Source of the DNA: an uncultured Collinsella sp.
GTDB lineage: Bacteria; Actinomycetota; Coriobacteriia; Coriobacteriales; Coriobacteriaceae
NCBI GenBank assembly: GCA_900548495.1
Contig: URKT01000006.1
Span: 1 to 39,569 of the forward strand
Reading direction: 5' to 3'
Length of the DNA stretch: 39,569 nucleotides
Within the stretch, counting starts at the first letter, position 1, and the number at the start of each line of letters is the position of its first letter. The position numbers and the translations under genes were made by a program. The notes below the pieces were generated by a model that did not search any database, was not told where the DNA came from, and saw only the letters and a list, made by a program, of their open reading frames with translations. Below are positions 1 through 8,432 of the stretch, piece by piece.

Positions 1-628
1 GGGGCTCCATGCCCCTCTTCTCCATGAGCTCGCGTCCGGCGAGCAAGTTGAAGAGCTGGTCGTTGCCACCGAGCTCGACGTCGGCCTTGATGACGACCGA
101 GTCATACGCCTGCATGATGGGGTAGATGAACTCGTGCATGGCGATGGGCTGCTGATTGTGGTAGCGGTTGGAGAAGTCGTCACGCTCGAGAATGCGGGCA
201 ACCGTGAAGTTCGAGAGAAGGCCGAGCAACTCGGCGAGATCGAGATCGAAGATCCAATCGCGATTGTGCACGACCTTGGTCTTCTCGGGGTCGAGCACCT
301 TCATCGCCTGGTCCATGTAGGTGCGGGCGTTCGCGTCGATCTGCTCGGCGGAAAGTTGGGGGCGAGTCGTATCGCGGCCGGAAGGGTCGCCGATCATCGC
401 CGTGCCATCGCCGATGATGAGGGTGACCTCATGGCCCAGGTCCTGGAACTGACGCATCTTGCGCAGCGGCACGGCGTGGCCCAAGTGCAGGTCGGGGCTG
501 GTAGGGTCGACGCCGAGCTTGATGTTGAGGGGCTCGCCCTTCTCAAGCTTCTTGCGAAGGTCGGCCTCGGGGACGATCTGCGCTGCGCCCGAGGTGATGA
601 TACGCATTTGCTCGTCAACAGACAGCAT
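1..628 (-). CDS. tyrS: Tyrosyl-tRNA synthetase, 5' part (runs off the window)
   Basis: Charges tRNA-Tyr with tyrosine in the cytoplasm (class I aminoacyl-tRNA synthetase). About 209 N-terminal residues are visible; the anticodon-binding and S4-like parts lie beyond the left edge. The protein begins MLSVDEQMRIITSGAAQ. The class I signature appears as LGVDPTSPDLHLGH (HLGH in place of HIGH, near residue 47), followed by the segment GDGTAMIGDPSGRD, which is typical of the long bacterial TyrRS type. The ATG at 626-628 is preceded on the minus strand by GGAGGAT at good spacing. It follows the U32 gene on the same strand with about 100 nt between them, so it may be co-transcribed or have its own promoter there. 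No T-box leader fits in that gap. Confidence 0.93.
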   Translation of the reverse strand, partial: MLSVDEQMRIITSGAAQIVPEADLRKKLEKGEPLNIKLGVDPTSPDLHLGHAVPLRKMRQFQDLGHEVTLIIGDGTAMIGDPSGRDTTRPQLSAEQIDANARTYMDQAMKVLDPEKTKVVHNRDWIFDLDLAELLGLLSNFTVARILERDDFSNRYHNQQPIAMHEFIYPIMQAYDSVVIKADVELGGNDQLFNLLAGRELMEKRGMEP

Positions 629-649
629 TGGGTATCCTCCTTTTGCTAT

Positions 650-676
650 AGCACCCTCGCCGAAAACGGCGGTGCT
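650..676 (-). other. Hairpin between the U32 gene and tyrS
   Basis: On the minus strand AGCACC-GCCG, a TTTT loop and CGGC-GAG-GGTGCT form a stem with a 3-nt bulge. It lies between the stop of the U32 gene and the tyrS ribosome binding site. No long U run follows, so it could be a weak terminator, an mRNA-stabilising stem or a leader structure of tyrS. Confidence 0.4.
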
Positions 677-724
677 GGAAGTCCATAAACTCTCATATGA
701 TAACAAACTGACGCGACGCGGCAC

Positions 725-2683
725 CTACGACAGGAAAATCCTCGTCCTGCCGCACGCGTCAACGGCGACCGGCAGACGCGTACCGTCATGTTCAACTAAA
801 TAGCGCGTTTGCTGACGACGAGAGCAGTCACGACAATGGACCTGCCCCGTCACATCGGTGGCGCAGACGCCCTCGGCGGTCAGCAGGCAGTGCTCGCACA
901 CCATAAGCTCGGGACGGTCGGCGTCGACCGGACCCAAGACGCCGGGTTCAGCAGCCAGTTCGGCAATACGCTCCGCATCATTGCCGAGCAACTCGGCCGG
1001 CAAGTACACCCGCCCCGCACCGAGTCCGCGCAGCCAGGCAAGCGTGGCCCGATTCGCGCAGAACACCGGCGCCGCCACGTCAAACGTCACGCCCAGCTCG
1101 CGAGCGATCACCACCTGTCCCAGGTTGCGGCAGACGACGCGCCCGGCACGCTGCATCAGTGAGCGGGTCCGGCCAGCGTCACCCGTGCGGCACACCTCGT
1201 CAAGCACCACAACGGCGTCGGACAAATCGAGTTCTCCGCGCGGGTCGGCATCCATCAGCTGCCAAGCAAAAACCATGCGAGCGGGAACCGCGCACTCCAC
1301 CAACTCCGTCGACGCACCGCCATCCACCGCAACGTCCTCAAAGGGCAGCACCTCAACGGCACGCGCAACGGGCGCAATCGCATCCGCCTCGGCCCGCATG
1401 CGCTCCAACACCGCCGCCGTCTGATCCAACACGCCGGCGCTGCGAATCAGGTACACCTCGCAGCCCGCGTCCATCTTACGCTTGCAATGCACGACGACGC
1501 GCTCCCCCGCTGCGGCATCCACCGGGCAGGGCACCTGCGGCCAGCGCTTGGGCACATCGGGACGCGCGTCGGCACCCGGATAGAACCGAATCTCGAGCGT
1601 GTCACCCGCCGCCACAGCGGCATCGAGCTCGACGGTCACTTCCTCGTGGCCAACGGCCACCAGGCGTCCCACGCGCACACCTTGGTTGATCGCACGCTCA
1701 AAGCTCATAAGCTCGGCGCCCGAACGCCCCTGCAGATACGCGTCGGTAAACCCGCGGTTGAACGACCGGCCCAGCTCGCGTTCAAGCTCTTCCACGGCAC
1801 CGGGGTCCCACGCGCCGTCGCACAGCATATCGAGCGCCCGGCGCCACACCCGCACCACGTTGAATACGTAATCGGGGTTCTTCATGCGCCCCTCGATCTT
1901 GAGCGACGCCACGCCGGCATCTACAAGCTCGGGCAGATGCGCAATACCCAGATAGTCGCGCGGGCACAGTAAGCGATCTCCCTCGAAGGCGACAACGCTC
2001 TGTCCCGCCTCGTCCACCAGGTCGTACACCAGACGGCACGGCTGCGTGCAGTCGCCGCGCATCGCAGAGCGCCCACGCCGCAGGGCCGAGAACTCGCACG
2101 CCCCCGAATAACCGATGCAAATCGCACCGTGGCAGAATACCTCGATGGGCACGCCCGTGGCACATAGCGCCGCAATCTCGTCGACCGCCAGCTCGCGTGC
2201 CGTCGTCACGCGCTCGACCCCCAGCTCATCGGCGGCAAGTCGCACGGCGCCTTCGCTATGAACGCCCGCCTGCGTGGACAGGTGAATCTCGACCCCGGGA
2301 ATCGCCGCGCGCAGCGCGCAGGCCAACCCGGCATCGGCGACAATCAGAGCATCGGCGCCCAGCTCCAGTGCATGAACTCCCAACGCCACCGCGTCGGACA
2401 ACTCATCGTCAAACACGAACACGTTGAGCGTCACGTACACGCGCACGCCATGGGCATGCGCCACGGCGCAGCCGCGCGCAAACTCGTCATCCGTAAAACC
2501 ATGCGCGCTCACGCGGGCGTTAAAGCCGCCCAACCCCGCATAGATGGCATCGGCACCCGCGGCGATGGCCGCAAGCATCTGGTCGAGCCCGCCCGCCGGC
2601 GCCAGCAGCTCGGGCAGCGCCGCACCGGCAGCATCCAATCCAGTCTCGTATTGTCCGCTCGGCCCCATCGCCCGAATCGCCAT
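725..2683 (-). CDS. U32-family protein (peptidase U32 / RlhA-TrhP type)
   Basis: A 652-residue member of the U32 family. Characterised relatives (RlhA, TrhP) hydroxylate 23S rRNA or tRNA uridines and carry an iron-sulfur cluster; older annotation calls them peptidases or collagenases. The N-terminal part has the family signature LLAPAGGLDQMLAAIAAGADAIY, and near residue 181 EVFCHGAICIGYSGAC followed by GDCTQPCR supplies the cysteines expected to hold the cluster. The C-terminal half matches the extended (DUF3656-containing) form, and the length is close to E. coli RlhA. Near the end CEHCLL...CRDC gives a further Cys cluster that may bind metal. The ATG at 2683 is preferred because TAAGGAG lies just upstream; an ATG nine codons earlier has no such site. 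Which RNA is modified cannot be told from sequence. Confidence 0.85.
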   Translation of the reverse strand: MAIRAMGPSGQYETGLDAAGAALPELLAPAGGLDQMLAAIAAGADAIYAGLGGFNARVSAHGFTDDEFARGCAVAHAHGVRVYVTLNVFVFDDELSDAVALGVHALELGADALIVADAGLACALRAAIPGVEIHLSTQAGVHSEGAVRLAADELGVERVTTARELAVDEIAALCATGVPIEVFCHGAICIGYSGACEFSALRRGRSAMRGDCTQPCRLVYDLVDEAGQSVVAFEGDRLLCPRDYLGIAHLPELVDAGVASLKIEGRMKNPDYVFNVVRVWRRALDMLCDGAWDPGAVEELERELGRSFNRGFTDAYLQGRSGAELMSFERAINQGVRVGRLVAVGHEEVTVELDAAVAAGDTLEIRFYPGADARPDVPKRWPQVPCPVDAAAGERVVVHCKRKMDAGCEVYLIRSAGVLDQTAAVLERMRAEADAIAPVARAVEVLPFEDVAVDGGASTELVECAVPARMVFAWQLMDADPRGELDLSDAVVVLDEVCRTGDAGRTRSLMQRAGRVVCRNLGQVVIARELGVTFDVAAPVFCANRATLAWLRGLGAGRVYLPAELLGNDAERIAELAAEPGVLGPVDADRPELMVCEHCLLTAEGVCATDVTGQVHCRDCSRRQQTRYLVEHDGTRLPVAVDACGRTRIFLS

Positions 2684-2845
2684 CGGCAAACTCCTTACCA
2701 AGGTATGCATTCACTCTGAAAAATGCCGTCTTCCAGCATACACGAGGCCTCGCGCGCCCCGTTTGGTTTATCGTGTAATAACTTATGTCCATCCTGCCTC
2801 GACGACACATCCGCCGTCGGGCACGACATACCTGGAGGTCAATAT

Positions 2846-5056
2846 ATGGGTCCTCGCCAACGACAGGGACGCAGCCGTTCAAAGACGCATGCCCTGCCCA
2901 TAATCCTGCTCTCGTTTTTGGGCTTTCTGCTGATTGCGGGCGTGGCGTTTGGCATCGGCATGGTCGGCAACGTCAACCGCTGGCTGTCCGATCTGCCCGA
3001 CTACACCGACGCCAACGCGTATCTGGTGAGCGAGCCCACCGAGATCGTCGACTGCAACGGCAACAAGATCGCGAGCTTCTACACGCAAAACCGCAAGTCC
3101 ATCACCAAGGACGAGGTCTCCCCCTACGTGCTGCAGGGCACCGTTGACGTCGAGGACGAGCGCTTCTACGAGCACGGCGGTATCGACCTGTGGGGTATCG
3201 CGCGTGCTGCGGTGGCAACCCTCGGCGGCGGGCACGAAGGCGCCTCGACTATCACCCAGCAGCTGGTGCGCAACACCATCCTGCAGGAGGAGCAGTTCGA
3301 CTCGACCATCGAGCGTAAGGTGCGCGAGGCCTACATCGCCGTCAAGATGGAGGACATGTACTCCAAAGACGAGATCCTCATGATGTACCTCAACACCATC
3401 TATTACGGCCACGGTGCCTACGGCATCGAGGCCGCAGCCGAGACCTATCTGTCCAAGAGCGCCGCCGATCTCACCCTCAGCGAGGCCGCGCTGCTCATCG
3501 GCCTTCCCAACTCGCCCTCGCAGTACGACCCCACGGTCAACCCCGACCTAGCGCTGTCCCGTCGCAACAAGGTCCTCGACAACATGTTGCGCCTGGGCCA
3601 CATCACGCAGGAGGAACACGATGCCGCACAGGCCGAGCCCATCACCCTCAACGTGACCGAGATTTCGGGCAGCGGCGTCGACGTATACTCGCAGCCCTAC
3701 TTTGTCGCCTATGTTAAGCAGCTGCTGGAGCAGGAGTTCTCGACCGACGTGCTCTTTAAGGGCGGCCTGACCGTCAAGACCACCATCGACCCCACGATGC
3801 AGCAGGTGGCAGAGAATGCCGTTCGCGAGCAGCTCGACACGCTCTCGCTCGACGGCCTGGACATGGGCATGGTCGTCGTCGATCCCAAGACCGGCTACAT
3901 CAAGTGCATGGTGGGCGGCTACGACTACAACGCCGACGAGAACCACGTAAACCATGCCACGGCCAAGCGTCCCGTCGGCTCCACCTTTAAGGCCTTTACA
4001 CTGGCAACTGCCATCCAAAACGGCATGAACCCCAACGTCACCCTCAACTGCAACTCGCCGCTCAAGGCCAAGGGCACCACGACCGAGGTCCAAAACTACG
4101 CCAACCATAGCTATGGCAACATCACGCTTAAGCAGGCGACGGCATACTCCTCCAACACCGGCTACATCCAGGTGGCGGAAGCCGTCGGCAACAGCAAGAT
4201 CATCTCGCTCGTCAAAAAGCTCGGCATCGACCCCGCCAAGGACAACATCGAGGACGTTCCCGTCATGACGCTCGGCACCGGCTCGATCTCGCCGCTCGAG
4301 ATGGCTGCCGCCTACGCGACGTTTGCCAACGGCGGCTACTATCGCCAGCCGATCGCCATCACCGAGATTGACTCTCGTACCGGTTCGGTGCTGTACCAGC
4401 ACACCGACAATCCCTCACAGGTGCTTACCGAGGGCGAGGCCGCCGCGGTCACCGATGTTCTGTCCGGCGTCATGCAGGGCGGCGGTACGGGTGCTGCCGG
4501 TGCCCTGAGCGTCAACCAGCCCTATGCCGGCAAGACGGGCACCACCGACAACACCACCAACCTGTGGTTCTGCGGCTATACCCCGCAGCTGGCGTGCGCC
4601 CTGTGGACCGGCTATTCCGCGGGCGAGATCCCCATCCAAAAATACGGCACAGACCTGCTGGGCGACAGCACCAACCTGCCTGTCTTTAAGCGGTTTATGA
4701 ACACCGTTCTGACCGGTACCGAGCGCGAGGAGTTTGCGACCGGAACGGCGCCCACCTACAAGAACAACAGCGTCTGGAAGTTCTACGGCACCAACAACTC
4801 CAAGAAGACGGAGAACGACGACAAGGACGAGAACGAGGACGAAGAGGAAACCACCACAACGACTACCACGACGACCACGACCACCGAGACCACGGGCGAC
4901 GACACCACCGGCGGCACCGGTACGACCGGTGGCTCGACGGGCGGCTCCACTGGTGGTTCGACCGGCGGCGATGGCGGCACGCCTACGCCTACGCCTACGC
5001 CTACGCCTACGCCCACTCCCGACCCCTCGCCCACGCCTGACGATACGGTCGGCTAG
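2846..5056 (+). CDS. Class A penicillin-binding protein (bifunctional transglycosylase/transpeptidase)
   Basis: Polymerises glycan strands from lipid II and cross-links peptides outside the membrane. The 736-aa protein has a short basic cytoplasmic tail and one membrane anchor (about residues 18-39). A GT51 domain follows, with catalytic Glu103 in VEDERFYEHGG, then GASTITQQLVRN and MMYLNTIYYGHGAYGIEAA. The transpeptidase domain shows SxxK as STFK (Ser379), SSN near 435 and KTGT near 563. The C-terminal tail is low complexity: acidic, then poly-Thr, Gly/Ser/Thr repeats and Pro-Thr repeats, typical of wall-spanning linkers in Gram-positives. The ATG at 2846 has GGAGG upstream; the open frame begins 41 codons earlier without one. 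Divergent from the U32 gene and followed by its own terminator. Confidence 0.93.
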   Translation: MGPRQRQGRSRSKTHALPIILLSFLGFLLIAGVAFGIGMVGNVNRWLSDLPDYTDANAYLVSEPTEIVDCNGNKIASFYTQNRKSITKDEVSPYVLQGTVDVEDERFYEHGGIDLWGIARAAVATLGGGHEGASTITQQLVRNTILQEEQFDSTIERKVREAYIAVKMEDMYSKDEILMMYLNTIYYGHGAYGIEAAAETYLSKSAADLTLSEAALLIGLPNSPSQYDPTVNPDLALSRRNKVLDNMLRLGHITQEEHDAAQAEPITLNVTEISGSGVDVYSQPYFVAYVKQLLEQEFSTDVLFKGGLTVKTTIDPTMQQVAENAVREQLDTLSLDGLDMGMVVVDPKTGYIKCMVGGYDYNADENHVNHATAKRPVGSTFKAFTLATAIQNGMNPNVTLNCNSPLKAKGTTTEVQNYANHSYGNITLKQATAYSSNTGYIQVAEAVGNSKIISLVKKLGIDPAKDNIEDVPVMTLGTGSISPLEMAAAYATFANGGYYRQPIAITEIDSRTGSVLYQHTDNPSQVLTEGEAAAVTDVLSGVMQGGGTGAAGALSVNQPYAGKTGTTDNTTNLWFCGYTPQLACALWTGYSAGEIPIQKYGTDLLGDSTNLPVFKRFMNTVLTGTEREEFATGTAPTYKNNSVWKFYGTNNSKKTENDDKDENEDEEETTTTTTTTTTTTETTGDDTTGGTGTTGGSTGGSTGGSTGGDGGTPTPTPTPTPTPTPDPSPTPDDTVG
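4848..5045 (+). repeat. In-frame low-complexity repeats in the PBP tail
   Basis: ACC/ACG/ACT codons give a poly-Thr run (4848-4893), then GGTGGCTCG-like 9-mers give Gly-Gly-Ser/Thr units. From 4981 to 5010 there are five exact copies of GCCTAC encoding alternating Pro and Thr. A change in copy number of the 6-bp or 9-bp unit would keep the reading frame, so the tail can vary in length without inactivating the enzyme. Confidence 0.85.
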
Positions 5057-5078
5057 AAATCATCCGGCCATAAGCAAC

Positions 5079-5119
5079 AAGGCCCCCGAGCAGCCTATTG
5101 AACTGCTCGGGGGCCTTTT
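5079..5119 (+). terminator. Rho-independent terminator of the PBP gene
   Basis: A perfect 15-bp stem (AAGGCCCCCGAGCAG / CTGCTCGGGGGCCTT) with a 9-nt loop is followed by TTTT, starting 22 nt after the PBP stop codon. Confidence 0.92.
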
Positions 5120-5160
5120 AGTTTGAAGCGACCTGGTGGGCGGTCTTTATACCGGCGAAC

Positions 5161-5197
5161 AAAAAAGGGGGGTACCGACCAACGTCGATACCCCTTA
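5161..5197 (-). terminator. Rho-independent terminator of argR
   Basis: On the minus strand AAGGGGTATCGAC, a short GTTG loop and GTCGGTACCCCCC form a stem that ends in a run of six T. It lies about 50 nt after the argR stop. It faces the PBP terminator, as expected between convergent genes. Confidence 0.88.
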
Positions 5198-5245
5198 CAA
5201 GCCACGATGTCAGCGCGCACAGTGCCGAGCGCACGACCCGCACGC

Positions 5246-5683
5246 CTACTTGCGAGAATTGCTCAGCTTATTGATCAGTGCCTCAAGACGCTCGCCGTCC
5301 TCGGCCGTCTGGGCAATAACCAAAATCGTATCGTTGCCGGCAAGCGAGCCAAGCACATCGGGCAGCTCTGCCGCATCAACGGCGGCGGCGATACCGGAAG
5401 CCGTGCCAGGCTGAGCCTTGATCATAACCAGATTATCGGTGCGCAGAACGCCCGTTACGAGCTCGGAAACCATACGCTGCAGGTGCAGGTCCTCTGCCAG
5501 AACATAGATGCCCTCAGGGAGCTTACGCAGCCCCATATCGGCAATATCGCGAGAGACAGTCGCCTGCGTGCAATCAAAGCCCATAGCGCGGAGCTCATCG
5601 ACCAGCACGCGCTGCGTACGGACGTCCTTATTGCGCACAATATCTCTAATGGCATCCTGGCGCCCATTGCGTTTTTTAGCCAT
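5246..5683 (-). CDS. argR: Arginine repressor ArgR
   Basis: Hexameric, arginine-responsive regulator of arginine biosynthesis and catabolism genes. The 145-aa product has the N-terminal winged-helix domain (QDAIRDIVRNKDVRTQRVLVDEL and the recognition helix QATVSRDIADMGLRK). The C-terminal oligomerisation and arginine-binding domain includes GTASGIAAAVDAAELPDVLGSLAGNDTILVI, with its GTA and DxxE/GND elements. The ATG at 5683 follows GGAGAGAGGG; the eleven extra upstream codons of the open frame are non-coding in character. It stands alone, with its own terminator and a 15-bp palindrome in the promoter region. No arginine biosynthesis genes are in the window, although ygeW and ygeX to the right handle arginine-related chemistry. 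Confidence 0.93.
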   Translation of the reverse strand: MAKKRNGRQDAIRDIVRNKDVRTQRVLVDELRAMGFDCTQATVSRDIADMGLRKLPEGIYVLAEDLHLQRMVSELVTGVLRTDNLVMIKAQPGTASGIAAAVDAAELPDVLGSLAGNDTILVIAQTAEDGERLEALINKLSNSRK

Positions 5684-5716
5684 ACAAACCCTCTCTCCAA
5701 AAGATGGCGGAGACAA

Positions 5717-5731
5717 TCAATCAGTGATTGA
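5717..5731. promoter_or_regulatory. 15-bp perfect palindrome upstream of argR
   Basis: TCAATCAGTGATTGA is a perfect odd palindrome (7+1+7), 33 bp upstream of the argR start codon. A second imperfect repeat (AATAG...CTATT) follows directly. It may be an autoregulatory operator, but it does not match the textbook ARG box TGAAT-N4-ATTCA well, so the binding protein is uncertain. Confidence 0.45.
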
Positions 5732-5771
5732 ATAGTTTAACGCTATTTGAAGGCTTTTGTGTATAAGAACG

Positions 5772-5809
5772 CATTTCGAAACAATTCTATGCAAGTTTGT
5801 TTCGAAATG
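5772..5809. repeat. Perfect 13-bp inverted repeat between the glycosyltransferase gene and argR
   Basis: CATTTCGAAACAA and TTGTTTCGAAATG are exact reverse complements with a 12-nt spacer. The element starts 7 nt after the glycosyltransferase stop (minus strand). It could act as an intrinsic terminator or processing hairpin, though a clear U tract is missing. It could also be a protein-binding site upstream of argR. Confidence 0.55.
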
Positions 5810-5815
5810 AGCCGT

Positions 5816-6856
5816 TTAGGCGGTTTTTGCGCCCGTCCGGTTAAGAAAAGCTGCCAGATGCGTACACATCACGCAGCGCGCGGGCTTGGCGCTGGCGATC
5901 GGCCCAAACAACAGACCGAGCCCCCGATGGTTATCCTTGAGCGCGGCGACCATCTGACGGGTTCGAGGCGCATCGAGCATATCACGCATGCGGGCGGAAC
6001 GCTCGATTGACGACACCCCATGCGGGCTCAGACACAAATTCTCGATGCAGGCGACCAGTCCGGCAAAGTAGAACTTTTGGCTTGCCAGCTTGAGCCGACC
6101 ACCGCTGTCTGCTTCCGAGAGTGAGTCCGCAAGCTCGTCGAGCGCTCGAGTGTCATCGGATACCTTGGCATACATGGTGGGATCAAAGGCATCTGTAAGT
6201 TTAGGTGCCGCCGTGTGGAAACAAGCATCGCCGCAGCCGGACACGCATCGTGTCTGCGAAAGCGCGTATGCCATAAACCCAACTGTGCGAAACACCTTGT
6301 CGCACAAAAAGCATGCCTCAAACAGCGAGCGGCTGTACATCACGCCAGAGGTCTGAACGACTAGGCCGCCTAAAATCAACTGAGGCAGCCCGGCCACCAT
6401 CGAAGATTTGCTATCAATGGAAATATGAGCAGCATCCAAGACGCGCGAATGGCGCTCTCGATGTGCATCATAGCGGTCGAGCGACACCGTGGGGAGCACT
6501 ATGTCTGCCGTAGTATCGCACGCGATATCGACCATCTTGGAAAGGGACTGCGGAGCAAACCACTCATCGGCGTTCATAGCGATGATTTGAGAGCCGCGCG
6601 AGGCAGCAAAACCGGCACGAAGACAAGCGCCGCGCTTCGCGTCCTCGACGTCAATCAAATCAATATGGATGTCCCTGTCGGCAGCAACTTGAAGCGAATG
6701 TCGCACACCGGGCGCAGCATCGCGGCAGACAACGACAATCTGCAAATCGTAGAGGTCTTGGTTCTGGATACTCTCGAGCGCACGCATCGCATAGCTGGGC
6801 GAACCTTCTACCACAAGGATCACCGAAAGTCGCGGATGCGAGCCACGTCGAACCAA
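5816..6856 (-). CDS. Family 2 glycosyltransferase
   Basis: The 346-aa protein begins with a GT-A fold typical of family 2: LSVILVVEGSPSYAMRALESIQNQ, then LQIVVVCRDAAPG and AASRGSQIIAMNADEWF, where NADEW takes the place of the DxD metal site. Such enzymes transfer a sugar from a nucleotide-sugar to glycan, lipid or teichoic-acid acceptors. The C-terminal third (from about residue 200) is Cys- and Ala-rich and unassigned; there are no clear membrane segments. The start is TTG at 6856 with GAGAGGA upstream. The gene stands alone between truA and argR, so its pathway cannot be told from context. Confidence 0.75.
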   Translation of the reverse strand: MVRRGSHPRLSVILVVEGSPSYAMRALESIQNQDLYDLQIVVVCRDAAPGVRHSLQVAADRDIHIDLIDVEDAKRGACLRAGFAASRGSQIIAMNADEWFAPQSLSKMVDIACDTTADIVLPTVSLDRYDAHRERHSRVLDAAHISIDSKSSMVAGLPQLILGGLVVQTSGVMYSRSLFEACFLCDKVFRTVGFMAYALSQTRCVSGCGDACFHTAAPKLTDAFDPTMYAKVSDDTRALDELADSLSEADSGGRLKLASQKFYFAGLVACIENLCLSPHGVSSIERSARMRDMLDAPRTRQMVAALKDNHRGLGLLFGPIASAKPARCVMCTHLAAFLNRTGAKTA

Positions 6857-7017
6857 GTTATCCGTCCTCTCGACAGCAGTGAATCAAACTGTCGTTCATG
6901 GTACACCCCGGCAATAAAAGCAATGAGACACCGGTTGTATTGCACGCCAAGAACAGATGTTGCACACGCGCAGCCCACAGATGACAGGTGTCGACGCACG
7001 ACGCGTCGAGCCCTCCC

Positions 7018-7842
7018 CTAGTCGAGCACGATAAGCTCGGCGGGATCGTAATCCACGCCCATAAACGTAAGGCCGCAGGCAGGAGCCGTGGGGCCCGCAG
7101 CGGTACGGTCGCAAGCATCGATGACCTCGCGCATCCACTCGGGTTCACGGCGATGCATGCCAATCTCGACAAGCGTGCCCACGATCGTGCGGACCATCGA
7201 ATGCAGAAACGCATTGCCCTCGATGGTAAACGTCAGGATGTCCTCGCCAAACGCAACCTCATGGCCAAACTCGGCACGCATCACGCAGCGATGCGTGGGC
7301 TTGCCAACGGCAGACGCCACCTTGCAAAAGCTCTTGAAGTCCTGCTCGCCCAGCAGCGCGGGACAGGCCGCAGACATCGCCTCAACATCCAATGGGTAGC
7401 GGTGCCACCACACCGCACCGCGCGAAAGCACAGGGCGCGCGTCGCGATCGGCAATACGGTACGTATACGTACGGGAACGCGCATCAAAGCGTGCAGAAAA
7501 GCCTTTACGGGCCTTGTAGACCTCGTTTATGGCGATATCTTTGGGCAGGAGGGCATCCATAGCCCTCAGCCACCTACGGCGCGTCAAAGCCAACTCAGCG
7601 TCCGTTACGGGCACGCTGATGAACTGTGCCACCGCATGCACGCCGGCATCGGTACGCCCCGCACACGTCAGGTCGATCGGGCGGCGCAGGAGCGTCTCGA
7701 TAGCGCGGCGCAACTCGCCCGCAACCGTCGTCTGACCGGGCTGCTCGGCAAAGCCGCTGTAGGACGAGCCATCGTAGGCCACGCGGAAAACGAGCGTGGC
7801 ATCGAGCTCAGGAATCGAATTGAAATCAGACGGCGCGGTCAT
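7018..7842 (-). CDS. truA: tRNA pseudouridine(38-40) synthase TruA
   Basis: Converts uridines 38-40 in the anticodon arm of tRNAs to pseudouridine. The 274-aa product shows VAYDGSSYSGFAEQPGQTTVAGEL near the N-terminus and the catalytic motif CAGRTDAGVHA with its Asp nucleophile. It ends in the family region FLHSMVRTIVGTLVEIG. The ATG at 7842 lies after GGGAG; a TTG five codons upstream is the other option. It follows rplQ in the usual actinobacterial order, but a strong terminator separates it from the ribosomal block, so it may rely on read-through or its own promoter. Confidence 0.94.
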   Translation of the reverse strand: MTAPSDFNSIPELDATLVFRVAYDGSSYSGFAEQPGQTTVAGELRRAIETLLRRPIDLTCAGRTDAGVHAVAQFISVPVTDAELALTRRRWLRAMDALLPKDIAINEVYKARKGFSARFDARSRTYTYRIADRDARPVLSRGAVWWHRYPLDVEAMSAACPALLGEQDFKSFCKVASAVGKPTHRCVMRAEFGHEVAFGEDILTFTIEGNAFLHSMVRTIVGTLVEIGMHRREPEWMREVIDACDRTAAGPTAPACGLTFMGVDYDPAELIVLD

Positions 7843-7876
7843 GGGCGCTCCCAACAAACAGGCAATGGCATTTCGA

Positions 7877-7908
7877 CAAAAAAAGAGGGGTACGCGAACG
7901 TACCCCTC
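7877..7908 (-). terminator. Rho-independent terminator at the end of the ribosomal block
   Basis: GAGGGGTACG, tetraloop CGAA (TTCG on the transcript strand) and CGTACCCCTC form a perfect 10-bp stem followed on the minus strand by seven T. It starts 27 nt after the rplQ stop and ends the rplE-to-rplQ transcription unit. Confidence 0.95.
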
Positions 7909-7934
7909 GAATATAGCCTATGCAGACGGATTGT

Positions 7935-8402
7935 CTACTCAGCGGTCTCCTCAGCAGGAGCCTCCTCGACAGCCTCGACCTTCTTGGGAGCAGCGGCCTT
8001 CTTGGGGGTCGGAGCAGCCTTCTTGGCCTTAGGCGTGCAAGGCTCGGTGACGAGCTCCATGATAACGATGGGAGCGTTGTCGCCCTTGCGGTTGCCGAGC
8101 TTCATGATGCGGGTGTAACCGCCGTTGCGGTCCTGCCACATACCCTGAGCAGCCTTGTCGAAGATCTCGGCAACGAGCTGCTTATCGCCGAGCTTGGCAA
8201 TAGCCAGACGACGAGAGTGCAGGTCGCCCTTCTTGGCCCAGGTGATGATCGGATCGACGACCGAACGCAGCGCCTTAGCGCGGGTCTCGGTGGTCTTGAT
8301 GCGGTCGTTCTCGAAGAGGGCCTTAGCAAGGCTCTTCTTCATGGCCTTGGTGTGGCTCGCATCGGTGCCGAGCTTCAGGCCCTTCTTAACGTTGTGACGC
8401 AT
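7935..8402 (-). CDS. rplQ: 50S ribosomal protein L17
   Basis: A component of the large subunit near the exit tunnel. The N-terminus MRHNVKKGLKLGTDASHTKAM and the core RNGGYTRIMKLGNRKGDNAP are diagnostic. The 155-aa protein exceeds the usual ~115-120 aa core by an Ala/Lys/Glu-rich tail (PKKAAAPKKVEAVEEAPAEE), an extension common in actinobacterial L17. It lies 30 nt downstream of rpoA, the standard order, and is the last gene before the terminator. Confidence 0.97.
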   Translation of the reverse strand: MRHNVKKGLKLGTDASHTKAMKKSLAKALFENDRIKTTETRAKALRSVVDPIITWAKKGDLHSRRLAIAKLGDKQLVAEIFDKAAQGMWQDRNGGYTRIMKLGNRKGDNAPIVIMELVTEPCTPKAKKAAPTPKKAAAPKKVEAVEEAPAEETAE

Positions 8403-8432
8403 GGTCTAGTTTCTCCTCAAATATGCGAAGCA

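Noticed and set aside
629..724. T-box leader of tyrS
   Set aside because: The gap is under 100 nt and shows only one short hairpin; no specifier loop or T-box consensus.
5717..5748. Standard ARG box at argR
   Set aside because: The palindromes present do not fit TGAAT-N4-ATTCA half-sites closely enough to claim an ArgR site.
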